From a bacterium (GTDB lineage: Bacteria; UBP6; UBA1177), in the NCBI GenBank assembly GCA_017963125.1, contig JAGCUA010000047.1:22646-86645 (forward strand): DNA of 64,000 bases, in the 5' to 3' direction. The notes under the pieces are model-generated. The model saw only the letters and a program-made list of their open reading frames with translations, did not search any database and was not told the DNA's origin. Position 1 is the first letter of the stretch. The number at the start of each line of letters is the position of its first letter. Of this stretch, positions 52,859-62,106 are shown piece by piece. The position numbers and the translations under genes were made by a program.

Positions 52859-54199
52859 TTATTTCCCCAGGCAGAAACCGCCGAAAATTTTGTCATAAAC
52901 ATCGTGACTTGTCAGATCTCCGGCAAGATCACGAATTCCGTTAAAAATTTCCGAAATAAAGAAAAGTATAATTTCTATTTGATCTGAGCCTAAATAAAGT
53001 TTGAGTTCTTCCAGCTTTTCCAAAACCTCTTCTGCTTTCCTTTTTTGCCAGTCACTGAAAAAGACCGCTTCATTTTTGTCCGGCATACTTTTTTCGATAT
53101 TTTCACAGATCCTGTCGACTAAAATATCGATCCCCCTTCCCTCTTTGCAGCTTATTTCTATCGCTCCTTCAAGCTCTGGATTTTCAAATTGCGGGAAATC
53201 ACACTTGTTTTTGACGATTAACCTAGATTTCATGCAGGTTTCGCGCAATATTTCGCGGTCTTCTTCATCAAGAGGTTTTGAGCCGTCAAAGAGCAGAATC
53301 AATAAATCCCCCTTTTCAAGCAGGTTTCGGCTCTTTTCGATACCTTTTGCTTCGACTTCAGAATCGGCTATTCTTAAGCCGGCAGAGTCTGTCAGATTGG
53401 CCTGAAACCCTTTTGCGTAAAAGGTTTCAGAGATATAATCGCGTGTCGTTCCCGGAATATCGGCAACGATCGCCCTCTCCTGTCCTATCAGAATGTTGAA
53501 CAGCGAGGATTTGCCTACATTCGGCTTGCCTAATATGATGATTTGGTAACCCAAAAACTTCTCAAGAGCCTTGGAATTAGCTGAAACCTTGGAAATATCG
53601 AGGTTTGAACGGTTTATAAGATCTTTCAGTTTTTCAAAATCTATGTCTGTGGAAACTTGATCCGGGAAATCCACGACAGCAGTAGCCAAAGTGTGGAAAT
53701 ATTCCCACTGCGGAATGAGGTTTTTGAGCCTGTCAACAGTGTTGTTTTCAAATGCAGCCTTGCGCGAAAGGTCCGTAGCATAAGGGTTTTCCGAAGTTAT
53801 AACGGTGTTTAGAGCCAGAGCTTCATCAACGCTCATTTTTGAATTGAGAACCGCTCTGAACGAAAACTCCCCTTTCAATGCGGGTATTGCGCCGTTTTTG
53901 ACTATAAGTTTCAAGATTTCTTCGGCGTTCTCCGCTGCTCCGTGGACGTGAAATTCTGCAACATTTTCGCCCGTAAAGCTGAAAGGTGCATTAAAAGTAA
54001 GTATCAGGCACTTTTCAATAGTTTTTTCGCCGTCGTAGATTTTAACGAAAGCGGCAGTTTTGTGCTTGAACGAATCTTTGTGCGTGAGTTTTGAGGCGAT
54101 TTCGAACGCTTTTGAACCGCTGATACGGATTATTCCTATCGAACTTCCTTTAGCCGTTGCAAGGGCGCATATGGTTGAATTTATTCTGTCGAAATACAT
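52859..54199 (-). CDS. mnmE: tRNA modification GTPase MnmE (TrmE)
   Basis: A 446-residue protein. The N-terminal folate-binding domain has [19 protein letters not shown]. The G domain (about 215-370) has P-loop [23 protein letters not shown] and NKCD. The C-terminus ends in FCLGK, the family's C(I/L)GK tail with the catalytic Cys. Works with MnmG on the tRNA wobble position. It starts 9 bases after the lipoprotein gene. The 139-base gap to mnmG holds no gene. Confidence 0.96.
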   Translation of the reverse strand: MYFDRINSTICALATAKGSSIGIIRISGSKAFEIASKLTHKDSFKHKTAAFVKIYDGEKTIEKCLILTFNAPFSFTGENVAEFHVHGAAENAEEILKLIVKNGAIPALKGEFSFRAVLNSKMSVDEALALNTVITSENPYATDLSRKAAFENNTVDRLKNLIPQWEYFHTLATAVVDFPDQVSTDIDFEKLKDLINRSNLDISKVSANSKALEKFLGYQIIILGKPNVGKSSLFNILIGQERAIVADIPGTTRDYISETFYAKGFQANLTDSAGLRIADSEVEAKGIEKSRNLLEKGDLLILLFDGSKPLDEEDREILRETCMKSRLIVKNKCDFPQFENPELEGAIEISCKEGRGIDILVDRICENIEKSMPDKNEAVFFSDWQKRKAEEVLEKLEELKLYLGSDQIEIILFFISEIFNGIRDLAGDLTSHDVYDKIFGGFCLGK

Positions 54200-54208
54200 G
54201 TAACAGAG

Positions 54209-55222
54209 TTATTTTGAGCAGAGCGGATATTTGAGGATTTCTTCCGGAACGGTCGTCTCTTCATCAAGACCAGGGACTTCGGTCGGATAGTAGAAATCAA
54301 CGTTGTTCGCAACGATTTCTACGCTGCCGCCTTCGTAAAGATCTGCATTTTCAGGATAGACCGACGTAATGAAAACGGAGCCGGAATAACCGATCCCCAT
54401 TATGCACTCCTGACCGTTCTGTCTGTCTACAAGTCTGTAACGGACAAGTTTCAGCAGGTTGTCGACCAGATCAAAGAGCGAAACTGCGTTGATTTTGTAT
54501 TCTGCACCGCTTTTTATCGTGCCGGGTGCGAATTCGAGTTCGTGTCTCGGATAGCCGTTTGCAGGATTCTGTTTGACGAAAAGCTGGCGTTTGTTCGCAC
54601 CGAAAGTACCGGTGTAATTGTCTGTAACTGCGAATGAAACCGAGGAATCTCCGTTTTTCGGGAAATATTGGAGCGAATCGCCGTAAAGCCCGTTGAAAGC
54701 AGAGTAGGGGAGTGTTCCCTGCGCGAAGTAGTTCGTATCTCCGATTTTCGCATTATCGAGGATGAATTTCGTGGAGAAGCGGACATTGAGGACTCCCCAG
54801 ACCTTTTTATCGCAGCTTGACATATCGAATGCGGTGCAGTCGGGAAGGCATTTTGTTGGGCCTGACATGTTGGAATTGAGGTTCGAGCAGGTTATGGGAG
54901 CTGCCGAATCGCACCTTTCGCCGTATTCGACGGTTTCGTTTCCGCAACCTTCGGGAAGGGGATTCTCCGCATCGGGAAATTCGTCCGAAATGCCTGGGTC
55001 TGAAGGCTCAGGGTCTGCGGTATCAGCAGGATCGTTTGAATTATCAGAGTCTGTGTTGTCGATCGGAGCAGCGGAATCAGTCTCTTCATCATCATTTACG
55101 ACATTGGAATAATCCCAGTCAGGAATATCCGAAAGCTCCTCGTTATCTTTTGCCGCTTCAGCGCCGCAAGAAACAATGAAAAACAAACTTAAAACCATTA
55201 AAAGCACAAAAAACTTCTTCAT
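54209..55222 (-). CDS. Acidic lipoprotein, upstream of mnmE
   Basis: Signal peptide with lipobox IVSC (Cys19). A very acidic region of about 60 residues follows (DWDYSNVVNDDEETDSAAPIDN...), rich in Asp, Ser, Thr and Pro, then a Cys-containing segment (GCGNETVEYGERCDSAAPITC...CLPDCTAFDMSSC) similar to disulfide-rich modules of myxobacterial-type lipoproteins, and a beta-rich C-terminal domain (about 145-330). The function is unknown, and co-transcription with mnmE is probably incidental. Such Asp/Ser/Thr spacers are characteristic of this genome's surface proteins. Confidence 0.75.
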   Translation of the reverse strand: MKKFFVLLMVLSLFFIVSCGAEAAKDNEELSDIPDWDYSNVVNDDEETDSAAPIDNTDSDNSNDPADTADPEPSDPGISDEFPDAENPLPEGCGNETVEYGERCDSAAPITCSNLNSNMSGPTKCLPDCTAFDMSSCDKKVWGVLNVRFSTKFILDNAKIGDTNYFAQGTLPYSAFNGLYGDSLQYFPKNGDSSVSFAVTDNYTGTFGANKRQLFVKQNPANGYPRHELEFAPGTIKSGAEYKINAVSLFDLVDNLLKLVRYRLVDRQNGQECIMGIGYSGSVFITSVYPENADLYEGGSVEIVANNVDFYYPTEVPGLDEETTVPEEILKYPLCSK

Positions 55223-55297
55223 ATCAGCCTCCAGCTGAAAAAATAACCGGAAGAGTATAGTGAAAAAGATAATTTTTTCAATAATTTAATTGGAATT

Positions 55298-55335
55298 TGT
55301 CGTTACGTCGTGCTGTCGTCACGTCGTAACGATGC
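55298..55335. repeat. REP-like palindrome, copy 2
   Basis: CGTTACGTCGTG and CACGTCGTAACG can form a 12-base stem with one mismatch around CTGTCGT, followed on the plus strand by GATGCTTTTTT. Related to 50179-50216. It lies just downstream of the 55340 gene and could also act as a terminator-like hairpin. Confidence 0.45.
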
Positions 55336-55339
55336 TTTT

Positions 55340-56089
55340 TTAATAAATAAACGGAAACACTCTTTTCCTTGATTTCGGGTATTTGTCGCCGAATTTTTCG
55401 ATGTACCAGAGTCTGTTGGCGTGGGCTCTGGGAACGAGGTTGGCCATTGAAAAGAAGACGAATGCGAGTCCGGGAACTGACCAGGTCAGAATTGCCCAGC
55501 CTGCCCATTCGACGATCTCGCCGAAGTAGTTGGGGTTCGCGACATATTTGTGGAAACCTTTCATCGGAATGTGATAGCCCGGCCCTTTTTCCTTGCGCAG
55601 ACTGCGGACGATGTGGTCAGACTGTATGTTGATGAACATTCCGCAGTAGAAAAGAATGACTCCGATGATGAACTGCGGCGCTGCAAACCACGAAGTTTCA
55701 TATTTCGAAAGGAAGAAGAGCCAGTAACCGTTGACAAAACCGTTCATGCAGTTGAAGAAAAGCGACATTGCTATGATCGAAAGGGGCATTTTTGCGCCGT
55801 TTTTGATGAGGAAGGGATAGATCAGATCGCGCTGGACGTAGTGCGAAAGCCAGATCCCGAGCATTATGCCTGTAACTGCGTTTACGTTTCCTAAAAATGC
55901 AAAAACTATCGGAAGAATGACGACCGGCGATTCCATTATCATCCAGCCAAGTTTCGGGTTTATTGCGGGACCCCATTTTCTGCTGCCGTATCTGCCGTAT
56001 CCCGCCGTGACGAAATAAAGCGAGATCCATGTGAAAAGGCCGCTCACGAAGATGAAAACAAGAGTCCAGAAGTATAGTTTTTCCATCAT
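55340..56089 (-). CDS. Steroid 5-alpha-reductase-like membrane protein (DUF1295/SRD5A type)
   Basis: A 249-residue protein with about six membrane segments. The C-terminal third carries the SRD5A/DUF1295 signature: YHIPMKGFHKYVANPNYFGEIVEW, then NLVPRAHANRLWYIEKFGDKYPKSRK, the NADPH-binding region of this superfamily. Eukaryotic relatives reduce double bonds of steroids or polyprenols; bacterial substrates are unknown. The start overlaps the upstream LolA-like gene's stop by 4 bases, implying coupled expression. Confidence 0.8.
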   Translation of the reverse strand: MMEKLYFWTLVFIFVSGLFTWISLYFVTAGYGRYGSRKWGPAINPKLGWMIMESPVVILPIVFAFLGNVNAVTGIMLGIWLSHYVQRDLIYPFLIKNGAKMPLSIIAMSLFFNCMNGFVNGYWLFFLSKYETSWFAAPQFIIGVILFYCGMFINIQSDHIVRSLRKEKGPGYHIPMKGFHKYVANPNYFGEIVEWAGWAILTWSVPGLAFVFFSMANLVPRAHANRLWYIEKFGDKYPKSRKRVFPFIY

Positions 56090-56874
56090 TTTTTGTCCTT
56101 CGGCATAAGTTCTATTTCTTTATTCTCGAATTTGTAGACGAGGATGCGTTTGTAACCCATTACGCTGATTTCGACTCTTGTGATCCCGCTTGTGAAATGG
56201 AAAAACTGACCGTTGTTGAAGTCTTTAGCCTGATATTTGACGTAAAGATCTTTCTCGCCCATTCTTTTTTTGCCCGCCTTGCCTTCATTCTGCATATATT
56301 CGAGGTTGTCGACGGAGATCCAGACGTGGCCGACGAAGTGTTCGCCTTTCGGTTTTCTTGCCGTCATTTTGATTTTGTATGCAAGTCTGCCGTTCAGTTT
56401 TTCGACTGCAACGAGCTCGCGGATGTACTCTTTCTCACCGTTTTTGTCAAAGTGGGGGATGCCGGGTTTCGATTCGTGGGGATCGCATGCGATGATGCCC
56501 GGTTTTCTCGGTTTTCCGTCCGATTCACAGGAGTGAAGCTCGTATTTCAAATCTTTGTACCAGTAGTCCCAGCGTGTGTAGACGTATTTTTCGGTCTCGA
56601 GCAGCTTGTTTGTGCCTGGTTCGCGGTATTCGACCGTGACGTAGCGTTTGTTCTTGACTCCTGCGTAAGTTTCGTACATTTTCGAATATTTCACCGTGAT
56701 CTTATCGATGACTTCCTTCGAAAATTCGGGTGTTACCGGCATTCCTTCATAAACTCCGCCCTTTGCCGGAGCGGCTTTTTCTGCAGTCTGCTCTGCCGGT
56801 TTTTGAGGTTCAGCCTCCTCTGCAAAGAGTAAAAAACTAAATAAAATTAATGAGATGAAAACGATTTTTTTCAT
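56086..56874 (-). CDS. Exported LolA/outer-membrane-lipoprotein-sorting-like protein
   Basis: A 262-residue protein with an N-terminal signal peptide (no lipobox Cys; cleavage probably after LLFA) and a Lys/Ala/Pro spacer. Residues about 60-255 look like a beta-rich LolA/DUF1571-type fold: YAGVKNKRYVTVEYREPGTNKLLETEKYVYTRWDYWYKD, then KLNGRLAYKIKMTARKPKG and VWISVDNLEYMQ. LolA-fold proteins bind lipids or lipoproteins in the periplasm. Translationally coupled to the steroid-reductase-like gene, hinting at a lipid-related pathway. The family call is by pattern only. Confidence 0.6.
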   Translation of the reverse strand: MKKIVFISLILFSFLLFAEEAEPQKPAEQTAEKAAPAKGGVYEGMPVTPEFSKEVIDKITVKYSKMYETYAGVKNKRYVTVEYREPGTNKLLETEKYVYTRWDYWYKDLKYELHSCESDGKPRKPGIIACDPHESKPGIPHFDKNGEKEYIRELVAVEKLNGRLAYKIKMTARKPKGEHFVGHVWISVDNLEYMQNEGKAGKKRMGEKDLYVKYQAKDFNNGQFFHFTSGITRVEISVMGYKRILVYKFENKEIELMPKDKK

Positions 56875-56907
56875 GATTCCTCCAAAACCATATCCTTTTG
56901 TCCGCCT

Positions 56908-56968
56908 GACCTCACCCTTTGATCCTCTCTCTAATGCGGCGAGGGAGAATCAAAAGAAACAGGAGGTC
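56908..56968. repeat. Intergenic palindromic hairpin repeat
   Basis: GACCTC (56908) pairs with GAGGTC (56963-56968), and CTTTGAT plus CCTCTCTC pairs with GAGGGAG plus AATCAAAAG around a TAATGCGGC loop. This long, G/C-rich hairpin lies between the LolA-like gene start and the ttcA end. It resembles dispersed palindromes with CCTCNCC/GGNGAGG arms like those at 62351 and 63069. The rest of the 56875-57109 gap holds no gene. Confidence 0.5.
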
Positions 56969-57109
56969 AAAAACTTTTTTAAGACCAGTTTTTGTCGTTC
57001 AGGTTTCACTCAAGCCGAGTTTTCCCTTAAAAAAACGGCGGATTATATTAAATTTTCGGAGGAAGCAAAATAATTGCAGAGGGGAGGGGAGTCAGCTTGA
57101 AAGTTGTCT

Positions 57110-57859
57110 TTACAAAATATCCTTTGACGGTTTTTTCAGTAGAAAATCAGGTTTTTGATTGTATAACGCCTTGAAAATATTGGTCTTTGCTGTTTTGTCG
57201 TGCTTTATGAGCTCTTCTATGAGCGAACGGATGTAGGCGCGTTCCGAAACTTTTCCGAAAGGGCAGCCCGAATCAAAAACCTTGATGCCGCTGTTTTCTG
57301 CTTCGGCTTTGACGGAACTTTCTTTTATGTAGAGCATCGGACGGATTATGCGGTATTTCCCCTTGAAAAACGGGTTGACGGGCTTCATTGCCTCAAGCGT
57401 TCCGTTGAAGAAAAGGTTCATCAGAAACGTCTGAACAAAGTCGTCGCGGTGGTGCCCGAAAGCTATCGTATTTGCCCCGATCTCGTCGGCAAGATCGAAA
57501 AGAGCAAGTCTTCTCGTTCTGGAGCAGAGGTAGCACGGCTGCTTTTTCTCTGCTGCCATGGTCTTTTCGAGCGATCTTTCGATCTCAAAAAATTTTACTC
57601 CGTTTTCTTCGCTGAAATTGCGGAGATACTCGGAGATCTCGTCGTCGTTTTTAAAACCCATTTTCACGAAGACCGATGAAATTTTGAAATCGTTGGTCGT
57701 CTGGATCTTTTTTCTTGCCAAAAGTCTGAGCAGCATCGAACTGTCCTTGCCGCCTGAAAGACCGACCAGGACATGATCGCCGGGATTTATCATCTGATAA
57801 TCAAAAATCGCCGTTTCCAGTAGTTTGTGCATACTTAAAAAACACTTGCTTTCGCCCAT
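57110..57859 (-). CDS. ttcA: tRNA 2-thiocytidine biosynthesis protein TtcA-like PP-loop enzyme
   Basis: ATG 57859 with AGGAGG gives 249 residues. The PP-loop ATPase motif VGLSGGKDSSML is at about 32-43, and the CYLCSRTRR motif supplies the CxxC Cys pair that binds the iron-sulfur cluster in TtcA. GHHRDDFVQTFLMN is the family's second nucleotide-site block, with a further Cys in SGCPFGKVSE. TtcA thiolates C32 of tRNA. TtuA-type paralogues share these motifs, so the exact base modified is not certain. Divergent from the MCE operon. Confidence 0.8.
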   Translation of the reverse strand: MGESKCFLSMHKLLETAIFDYQMINPGDHVLVGLSGGKDSSMLLRLLARKKIQTTNDFKISSVFVKMGFKNDDEISEYLRNFSEENGVKFFEIERSLEKTMAAEKKQPCYLCSRTRRLALFDLADEIGANTIAFGHHRDDFVQTFLMNLFFNGTLEAMKPVNPFFKGKYRIIRPMLYIKESSVKAEAENSGIKVFDSGCPFGKVSERAYIRSLIEELIKHDKTAKTNIFKALYNQKPDFLLKKPSKDIL

Positions 57860-57915
57860 GAAACCTCCTAAAAGCGGGAAATCATACTGAAAAATGGGAA
57901 AAAAGCGAGAAACCG

Positions 57916-57943
57916 TTGACAATCCGATTTTTACACTTAGAAT
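57916..57943 (+). promoter_or_regulatory. Promoter of the MCE operon
   Basis: Consensus TTGACA (57916-57921), a 16-base spacer and TAGAAT (57938-57943), 26 bases before the ATG at 57970. Confidence 0.65.
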
Positions 57944-57969
57944 CGCGCGTGTGAATTTTTGAGGGTACT

Positions 57970-58959
57970 ATGCAGGTTACTTCAGCTCAAAAAAGGCGCG
58001 TGGCGGTATTTTTCATTTTCGGGATATTTGTGCTTGTCGGTCTTGCCGCTCTTCTTGTTGGCAACCGTCTGCTCAAACGCGAGGACTGCTACTTCACCCG
58101 TTTCGAGGATATTTCGGTCGCAGGTCTTTCTGAAGGTTCCACAGTAAAATTCCAGGGCATGAACATCGGAACGGTCTCGAAAATTTCAGTCGACAAGGAA
58201 AACACGGCTATTGTCGAAGTCGGTTTCTGTCTTAAACCCGGCGTTCCGATCAAAGAGGGAACCAAGACGCAGCTCGGGACTATCGGCATCACCGGTCTTA
58301 AATTCCTCGAACTCAAAGGGGGCGGTCAAGGCGCTAACATCCCTGTCGGCGGCGAGATCCCTTCCGAAAAAAGCGGCTGGGACGAGATCACCGGAAAGGC
58401 TTCGGTCATCGCCGAAAAGCTCGAATCGATACTCAACCAGTTCAACGAGGCTCTGAAAGGAGTGCAGAAAGATGATGTTGAAAAGATCGTCAAAAACGTG
58501 GGCGGCATTTCAACTTCGCTCGACGAACTTCTTGCAAAAAACAAAAAAGAGATCAGCGGCGTTATAAAAGAGGCGCATATTTTTATGAATGAGCTCAACG
58601 GCAACATGGACAATGTCAAAGCCATCACCACAAACGTCCGCGAACTCACCTCGAAGGAAGGCTCGCTTGCAAAGACACTTTCGATGATGGAGGCTGCCGT
58701 CTCCGATTTCAGGGAGGATTACAAAGAAGCGAATGTTCAGGACAAGGTCGACAGAATGTTCGGCCTCGTCGAATCGACGCAGAGGACAGTCGACACGCTT
58801 CAGCTCACGTTTGAAAGAAGCACCGAAAAGATCGACAAGTCGCTTGACGACCTTTCGGACGCGATGAGCAACTTCAGCGAATTTACGAGAATAATCATGG
58901 AAAATCCGTCGGCTCTTTTCGGCGGCGGCAACTCGGATGCACAAGAGGATAAAAAATGA
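57970..58959 (+). CDS. MCE/MlaD-family lipid-transport protein
   Basis: A 329-residue protein with one membrane anchor (residues 7-28) and an MCE domain (about 38-115; YFTRFEDISVAGLSEGSTVKFQGMNIGTVSKI and PGVPIKEGTKTQLGTIGITGLKFLEL). A long helical C-terminal region follows, as in MCE proteins that span the periplasm. Together with an ATPase and a permease, MCE proteins move lipids between inner and outer membranes. The MlaE/MlaF-like partners are not in this window. The gene overlaps the next one by four bases (ATGA). Confidence 0.88.
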   Translation: MQVTSAQKRRVAVFFIFGIFVLVGLAALLVGNRLLKREDCYFTRFEDISVAGLSEGSTVKFQGMNIGTVSKISVDKENTAIVEVGFCLKPGVPIKEGTKTQLGTIGITGLKFLELKGGGQGANIPVGGEIPSEKSGWDEITGKASVIAEKLESILNQFNEALKGVQKDDVEKIVKNVGGISTSLDELLAKNKKEISGVIKEAHIFMNELNGNMDNVKAITTNVRELTSKEGSLAKTLSMMEAAVSDFREDYKEANVQDKVDRMFGLVESTQRTVDTLQLTFERSTEKIDKSLDDLSDAMSNFSEFTRIIMENPSALFGGGNSDAQEDKK

Positions 58960-59558
58960 AAAAAACCGCTATTTTGATCGTTTGCTTTATAGCTCTTTTC
59001 ACACTTTCTTCCTGTTCCCTCTTCTCTTCCAAAGCGCCGCTCAAACACTATTATCAGGTCTACTATCAGCCGCAAGTCGGCTCCGAGCAGCCGATAAAGG
59101 CGATACTCAGGATAAAAACTTTCAACGCCGACAAGGCTTACAAGAAATACAATCTGGTCTACAGGACTTCCTACGAGGAGATGTTCTACTACAACACCCA
59201 TTTCTGGGCTTCAAGACCAGACGATATGATCACTGACCTTGTTGCGAACCATTTCGCAAAGCAGCGGGTGTTTTCCGACATCATAATCACGATGGATAAA
59301 AAACCGGACTACGTTATGAGCGGCAGGATCTTAGCGCTGGACGAAGTTATCGAAGATGAAAAAAGTTACGCCAGAGTCGCTATAATTTTTGAACTTAAAG
59401 ACTATAAGACCACGGAGGTCGTAGTCGCTCACTCCTTTGACACAAAGCTTGAAACGAAAGGTCGCAAGCCGGTGGATGTAGTACGTGCGATGGGGGAAAT
59501 AATAAATTCCGAGACAGAACTCTTTATCTCAAAAATTTATGAGACCATCGGACACTAA
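58956..59558 (+). CDS. ABC transport auxiliary lipoprotein (PqiC/LptE-like)
   Basis: A 200-residue lipoprotein: signal peptide with lipobox LSSC (Cys20), then the ABC_trans_aux pattern: LKHYYQVYYQP, YNLVYRTSYEEMFYYNTHFWASRPDDMITDLVANHF, and a C-terminal GRILALDEVIEDEKSYARVAI. PqiC forms the outer-membrane partner of MCE tunnels. It overlaps the MCE gene by four bases, so the two are made together. Confidence 0.85.
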   Translation: MKKTAILIVCFIALFTLSSCSLFSSKAPLKHYYQVYYQPQVGSEQPIKAILRIKTFNADKAYKKYNLVYRTSYEEMFYYNTHFWASRPDDMITDLVANHFAKQRVFSDIIITMDKKPDYVMSGRILALDEVIEDEKSYARVAIIFELKDYKTTEVVVAHSFDTKLETKGRKPVDVVRAMGEIINSETELFISKIYETIGH

Positions 59559-59568
59559 CGCTTGTTGA

Positions 59569-59598
59569 TTGACAAAAGATCTGTGTGACATCTTATAT
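59569..59598 (+). promoter_or_regulatory. Promoter of the O-antigen-ligase-like gene
   Basis: Consensus TTGACA (59569-59574), an 18-base spacer and TTATAT (59593-59598). Confidence 0.55.
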
Positions 59599-59625
59599 TT
59601 AACCAATAAAACCAGAGGTTTATAG

Positions 59626-62079
59626 GTGAACAGCAAAATAAAACTTTTATTCCTGATGCTCTCTTCGGGCATTTTTTTCGTTCTGCCGCCGTTTCTTCTG
59701 GGCGGAGTCTACTACCACATCGGTACGAATCTCATCATCATGTTCATCGGCGCATTCGCGATGTTCTGCTATTCGGTCTATCTGCTCGCGACGAAAAAAT
59801 CTTTTGCAATTTCTTCGGTGATCTTTCCGCTCGCCGCTATAATCGTTTTTGCGCTGTTTCAGCTGATCCCGCTGCCTCTGCCGCTGCTCAAAACACTTTC
59901 TCCGCAGGGGTATTTCTTTCATACTCTCGAAGGAAGCGGCGCTCATCCGCTCACGATGTCGATTCATGATACCGTTTATTCGATATTCCGTATTCTGACC
60001 CTGATTTTCCTTGCCTGCATTCTTTCGCGTAATATTTTTCTCGGCAACAAAAAATGGAAACAGAATACGATCGATACGGTGATCCTGATCTCGACAGTCG
60101 CAATAGTTCTTTCGATCGCACTGAAATTTCTGCAGTCCGACGCATGGCTTTACGGCAGGCTGCGCCACAGCGGATTCTTCATTGAATCGATACTTATCAA
60201 CACGAACAATGCCGCGGGATATTTCGGGATCTCGGGTCTTCTTGCACTTACTTCGATCTATACAAGTAATTTCCAGCGGAAAAAGATTTTTTACGCCGCG
60301 CTTTTCTTCCTTCATTCAGCGGCAGTTGCGGCGACGCTTTCGAGAGGCGGGATCGCGGCATACGTTGCAGCCTTGGTACTTTTCTTTTTCATCAATAGAA
60401 AATCGATAAAAAATTCAAGTGGTTACAAATTCTATCTGCCGGTTGCGGCTCTTGTTCTGGCGCTTGTTTTAGTCTATCAGACGGGACTTAAGCTCCTTGA
60501 GCACGAATTTGATTTCGGCAGGGAAAATTACTTCAATAAAATCAATGATATCGCCCGTGCTAAAGACTATTTCTTTGATTTTCTTTTTACCGGATCGGGT
60601 CTCGGCAGTTTTTCGAAAGTCTTCTCTTATTACCAGTCCAATCTCTGGATCTATGCCCGGGAACTTGAGAATGAGCCGATACAGTTCATTCTCGAAACAG
60701 GTCTTGTTTTCGCCCTTTTCATATTCATTTTTTTTATCTGGCTCGTCATTTTCGGAAAACGCGAAACCAAGCGGAAAAACGGTCTTATGGCGATCCTCTT
60801 TTTCGTTGTAATGCACAATACTTTCGATTTCAACCTGCACAATTTCTCGACGCTTTTCCCGATCATTTTAGTGCTCGTGCTTCTCGTAAAACCGATGGAG
60901 ATCCGCGGAAACAAAAGGATCGTTTCTCTTGCATCTCTCGCTGTTCTGTCGCTGACCACGATGATTTTTACGGCAACGGAAGGCGGACAGAAACTTTTAG
61001 GATATCAGCCGGATGAAACAGCTACGGTTCCCTACGAACAGGCGGTCTATCTCGAGCCGGCAAATTTCAAGATCCCGCTCAACGCCGGTGTCGACAAGCT
61101 CAATTCCGGAGATCGCGAACAGCTTCTTTCTGCGGCAACGGAACTTTCGGCAGCCCTTACAAAAGCGCCGAAATACTACTACACCCACTACATCAACGGT
61201 GTTTATATGCTGAGGCTCGGCGCGTACGACCAGGCTCTCATTCTGTTTAAAGAGGCTCTTGACCTTTCCGGCAGAAAATACGTGAAAGTGCTTGATACGG
61301 TTTACGACAGGATGTCGCGCTACGGCCTCCAGGAACGGATAACGGAGATAATTTCGCTGAATGAGGATAACAAAGCCGATCTCGAAAGATTCATCTTTAA
61401 AATTTCGGACAAAAACGCCTCGGCACTTGATTTTGCCCGTAAAAATCAGGATGTCTTTTTCATTTCTGTCATCCGGGACATGCTGAAGGAGAAAAGATAC
61501 GACGAAGCACTTGAAATGATACGGCGGATCCAGAGCGAACGCAGGGATCTCGGCGATTTCGAACGCGGTCAGCTGATGATCTACAACGGAAAGATCCTGG
61601 AAAAGGACAAACTTTACAAAGAAGCATTCGACTTCTATATGCGCGGCGCTGACCTGACTCAGAGGTTCGGCGACTATCTCACGGCGGCCTACTGTTCGCT
61701 AAAACTGGATAAAGAATCGCAGGATCTTGTTGAAAGCGCACTCAAAAATATGACGTTGAGGACTTCCGGCAACCTGGGAAACTACTACCGCTGGCTTTCG
61801 ACACGCGAATTTGCGGCTCAAAACCCCGCTTCGGGTTTCAAATATCTCGAAAGAGCAGCCGAAGTCGCGAGAAATCCTTATTGGCAGCTTGAAGTCGCGA
61901 ATATGTATGCCCGCCGCGGAATGCACTACTTTGCTGCGCAGAATTTCCTTAAAATCACAAGAGATTATCCAAAATTCAAGCCTGAAGAGATGAAAAAGCG
62001 CTACGAAGACGAAAAGCAGAAAATGGAGCGTGACGAAGAAAAAAATCTTCAGGAACTGATGTTCAGAGAGAAGAAATAA
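59626..62079 (+). CDS. O-antigen ligase/polymerase-like protein with C-terminal TPR domain
   Basis: The start codon is GTG with an AGAGG site. Of 817 residues, the first 430 hold about 12 membrane segments, with the Wzy_C (O-antigen ligase) hallmark loop FTGSGLGSFSKVF and YARELENEPIQFILETGLVFALFIF. Residues about 480-800 form a periplasmic TPR-like superhelix (paired helices such as YDQALILFKEALDLSGRKYV). Such Wzy_C plus TPR proteins ligate or polymerise surface glycans or glycosylate proteins. The product is unknown. Not co-transcribed with the MCE pair because a separate promoter precedes it. Confidence 0.8.
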   Translation: MNSKIKLLFLMLSSGIFFVLPPFLLGGVYYHIGTNLIIMFIGAFAMFCYSVYLLATKKSFAISSVIFPLAAIIVFALFQLIPLPLPLLKTLSPQGYFFHTLEGSGAHPLTMSIHDTVYSIFRILTLIFLACILSRNIFLGNKKWKQNTIDTVILISTVAIVLSIALKFLQSDAWLYGRLRHSGFFIESILINTNNAAGYFGISGLLALTSIYTSNFQRKKIFYAALFFLHSAAVAATLSRGGIAAYVAALVLFFFINRKSIKNSSGYKFYLPVAALVLALVLVYQTGLKLLEHEFDFGRENYFNKINDIARAKDYFFDFLFTGSGLGSFSKVFSYYQSNLWIYARELENEPIQFILETGLVFALFIFIFFIWLVIFGKRETKRKNGLMAILFFVVMHNTFDFNLHNFSTLFPIILVLVLLVKPMEIRGNKRIVSLASLAVLSLTTMIFTATEGGQKLLGYQPDETATVPYEQAVYLEPANFKIPLNAGVDKLNSGDREQLLSAATELSAALTKAPKYYYTHYINGVYMLRLGAYDQALILFKEALDLSGRKYVKVLDTVYDRMSRYGLQERITEIISLNEDNKADLERFIFKISDKNASALDFARKNQDVFFISVIRDMLKEKRYDEALEMIRRIQSERRDLGDFERGQLMIYNGKILEKDKLYKEAFDFYMRGADLTQRFGDYLTAAYCSLKLDKESQDLVESALKNMTLRTSGNLGNYYRWLSTREFAAQNPASGFKYLERAAEVARNPYWQLEVANMYARRGMHYFAAQNFLKITRDYPKFKPEEMKKRYEDEKQKMERDEEKNLQELMFREKK

Positions 62080-62106
62080 TCCTTTTAAAACTTCTGGAGA
62101 TATCTG

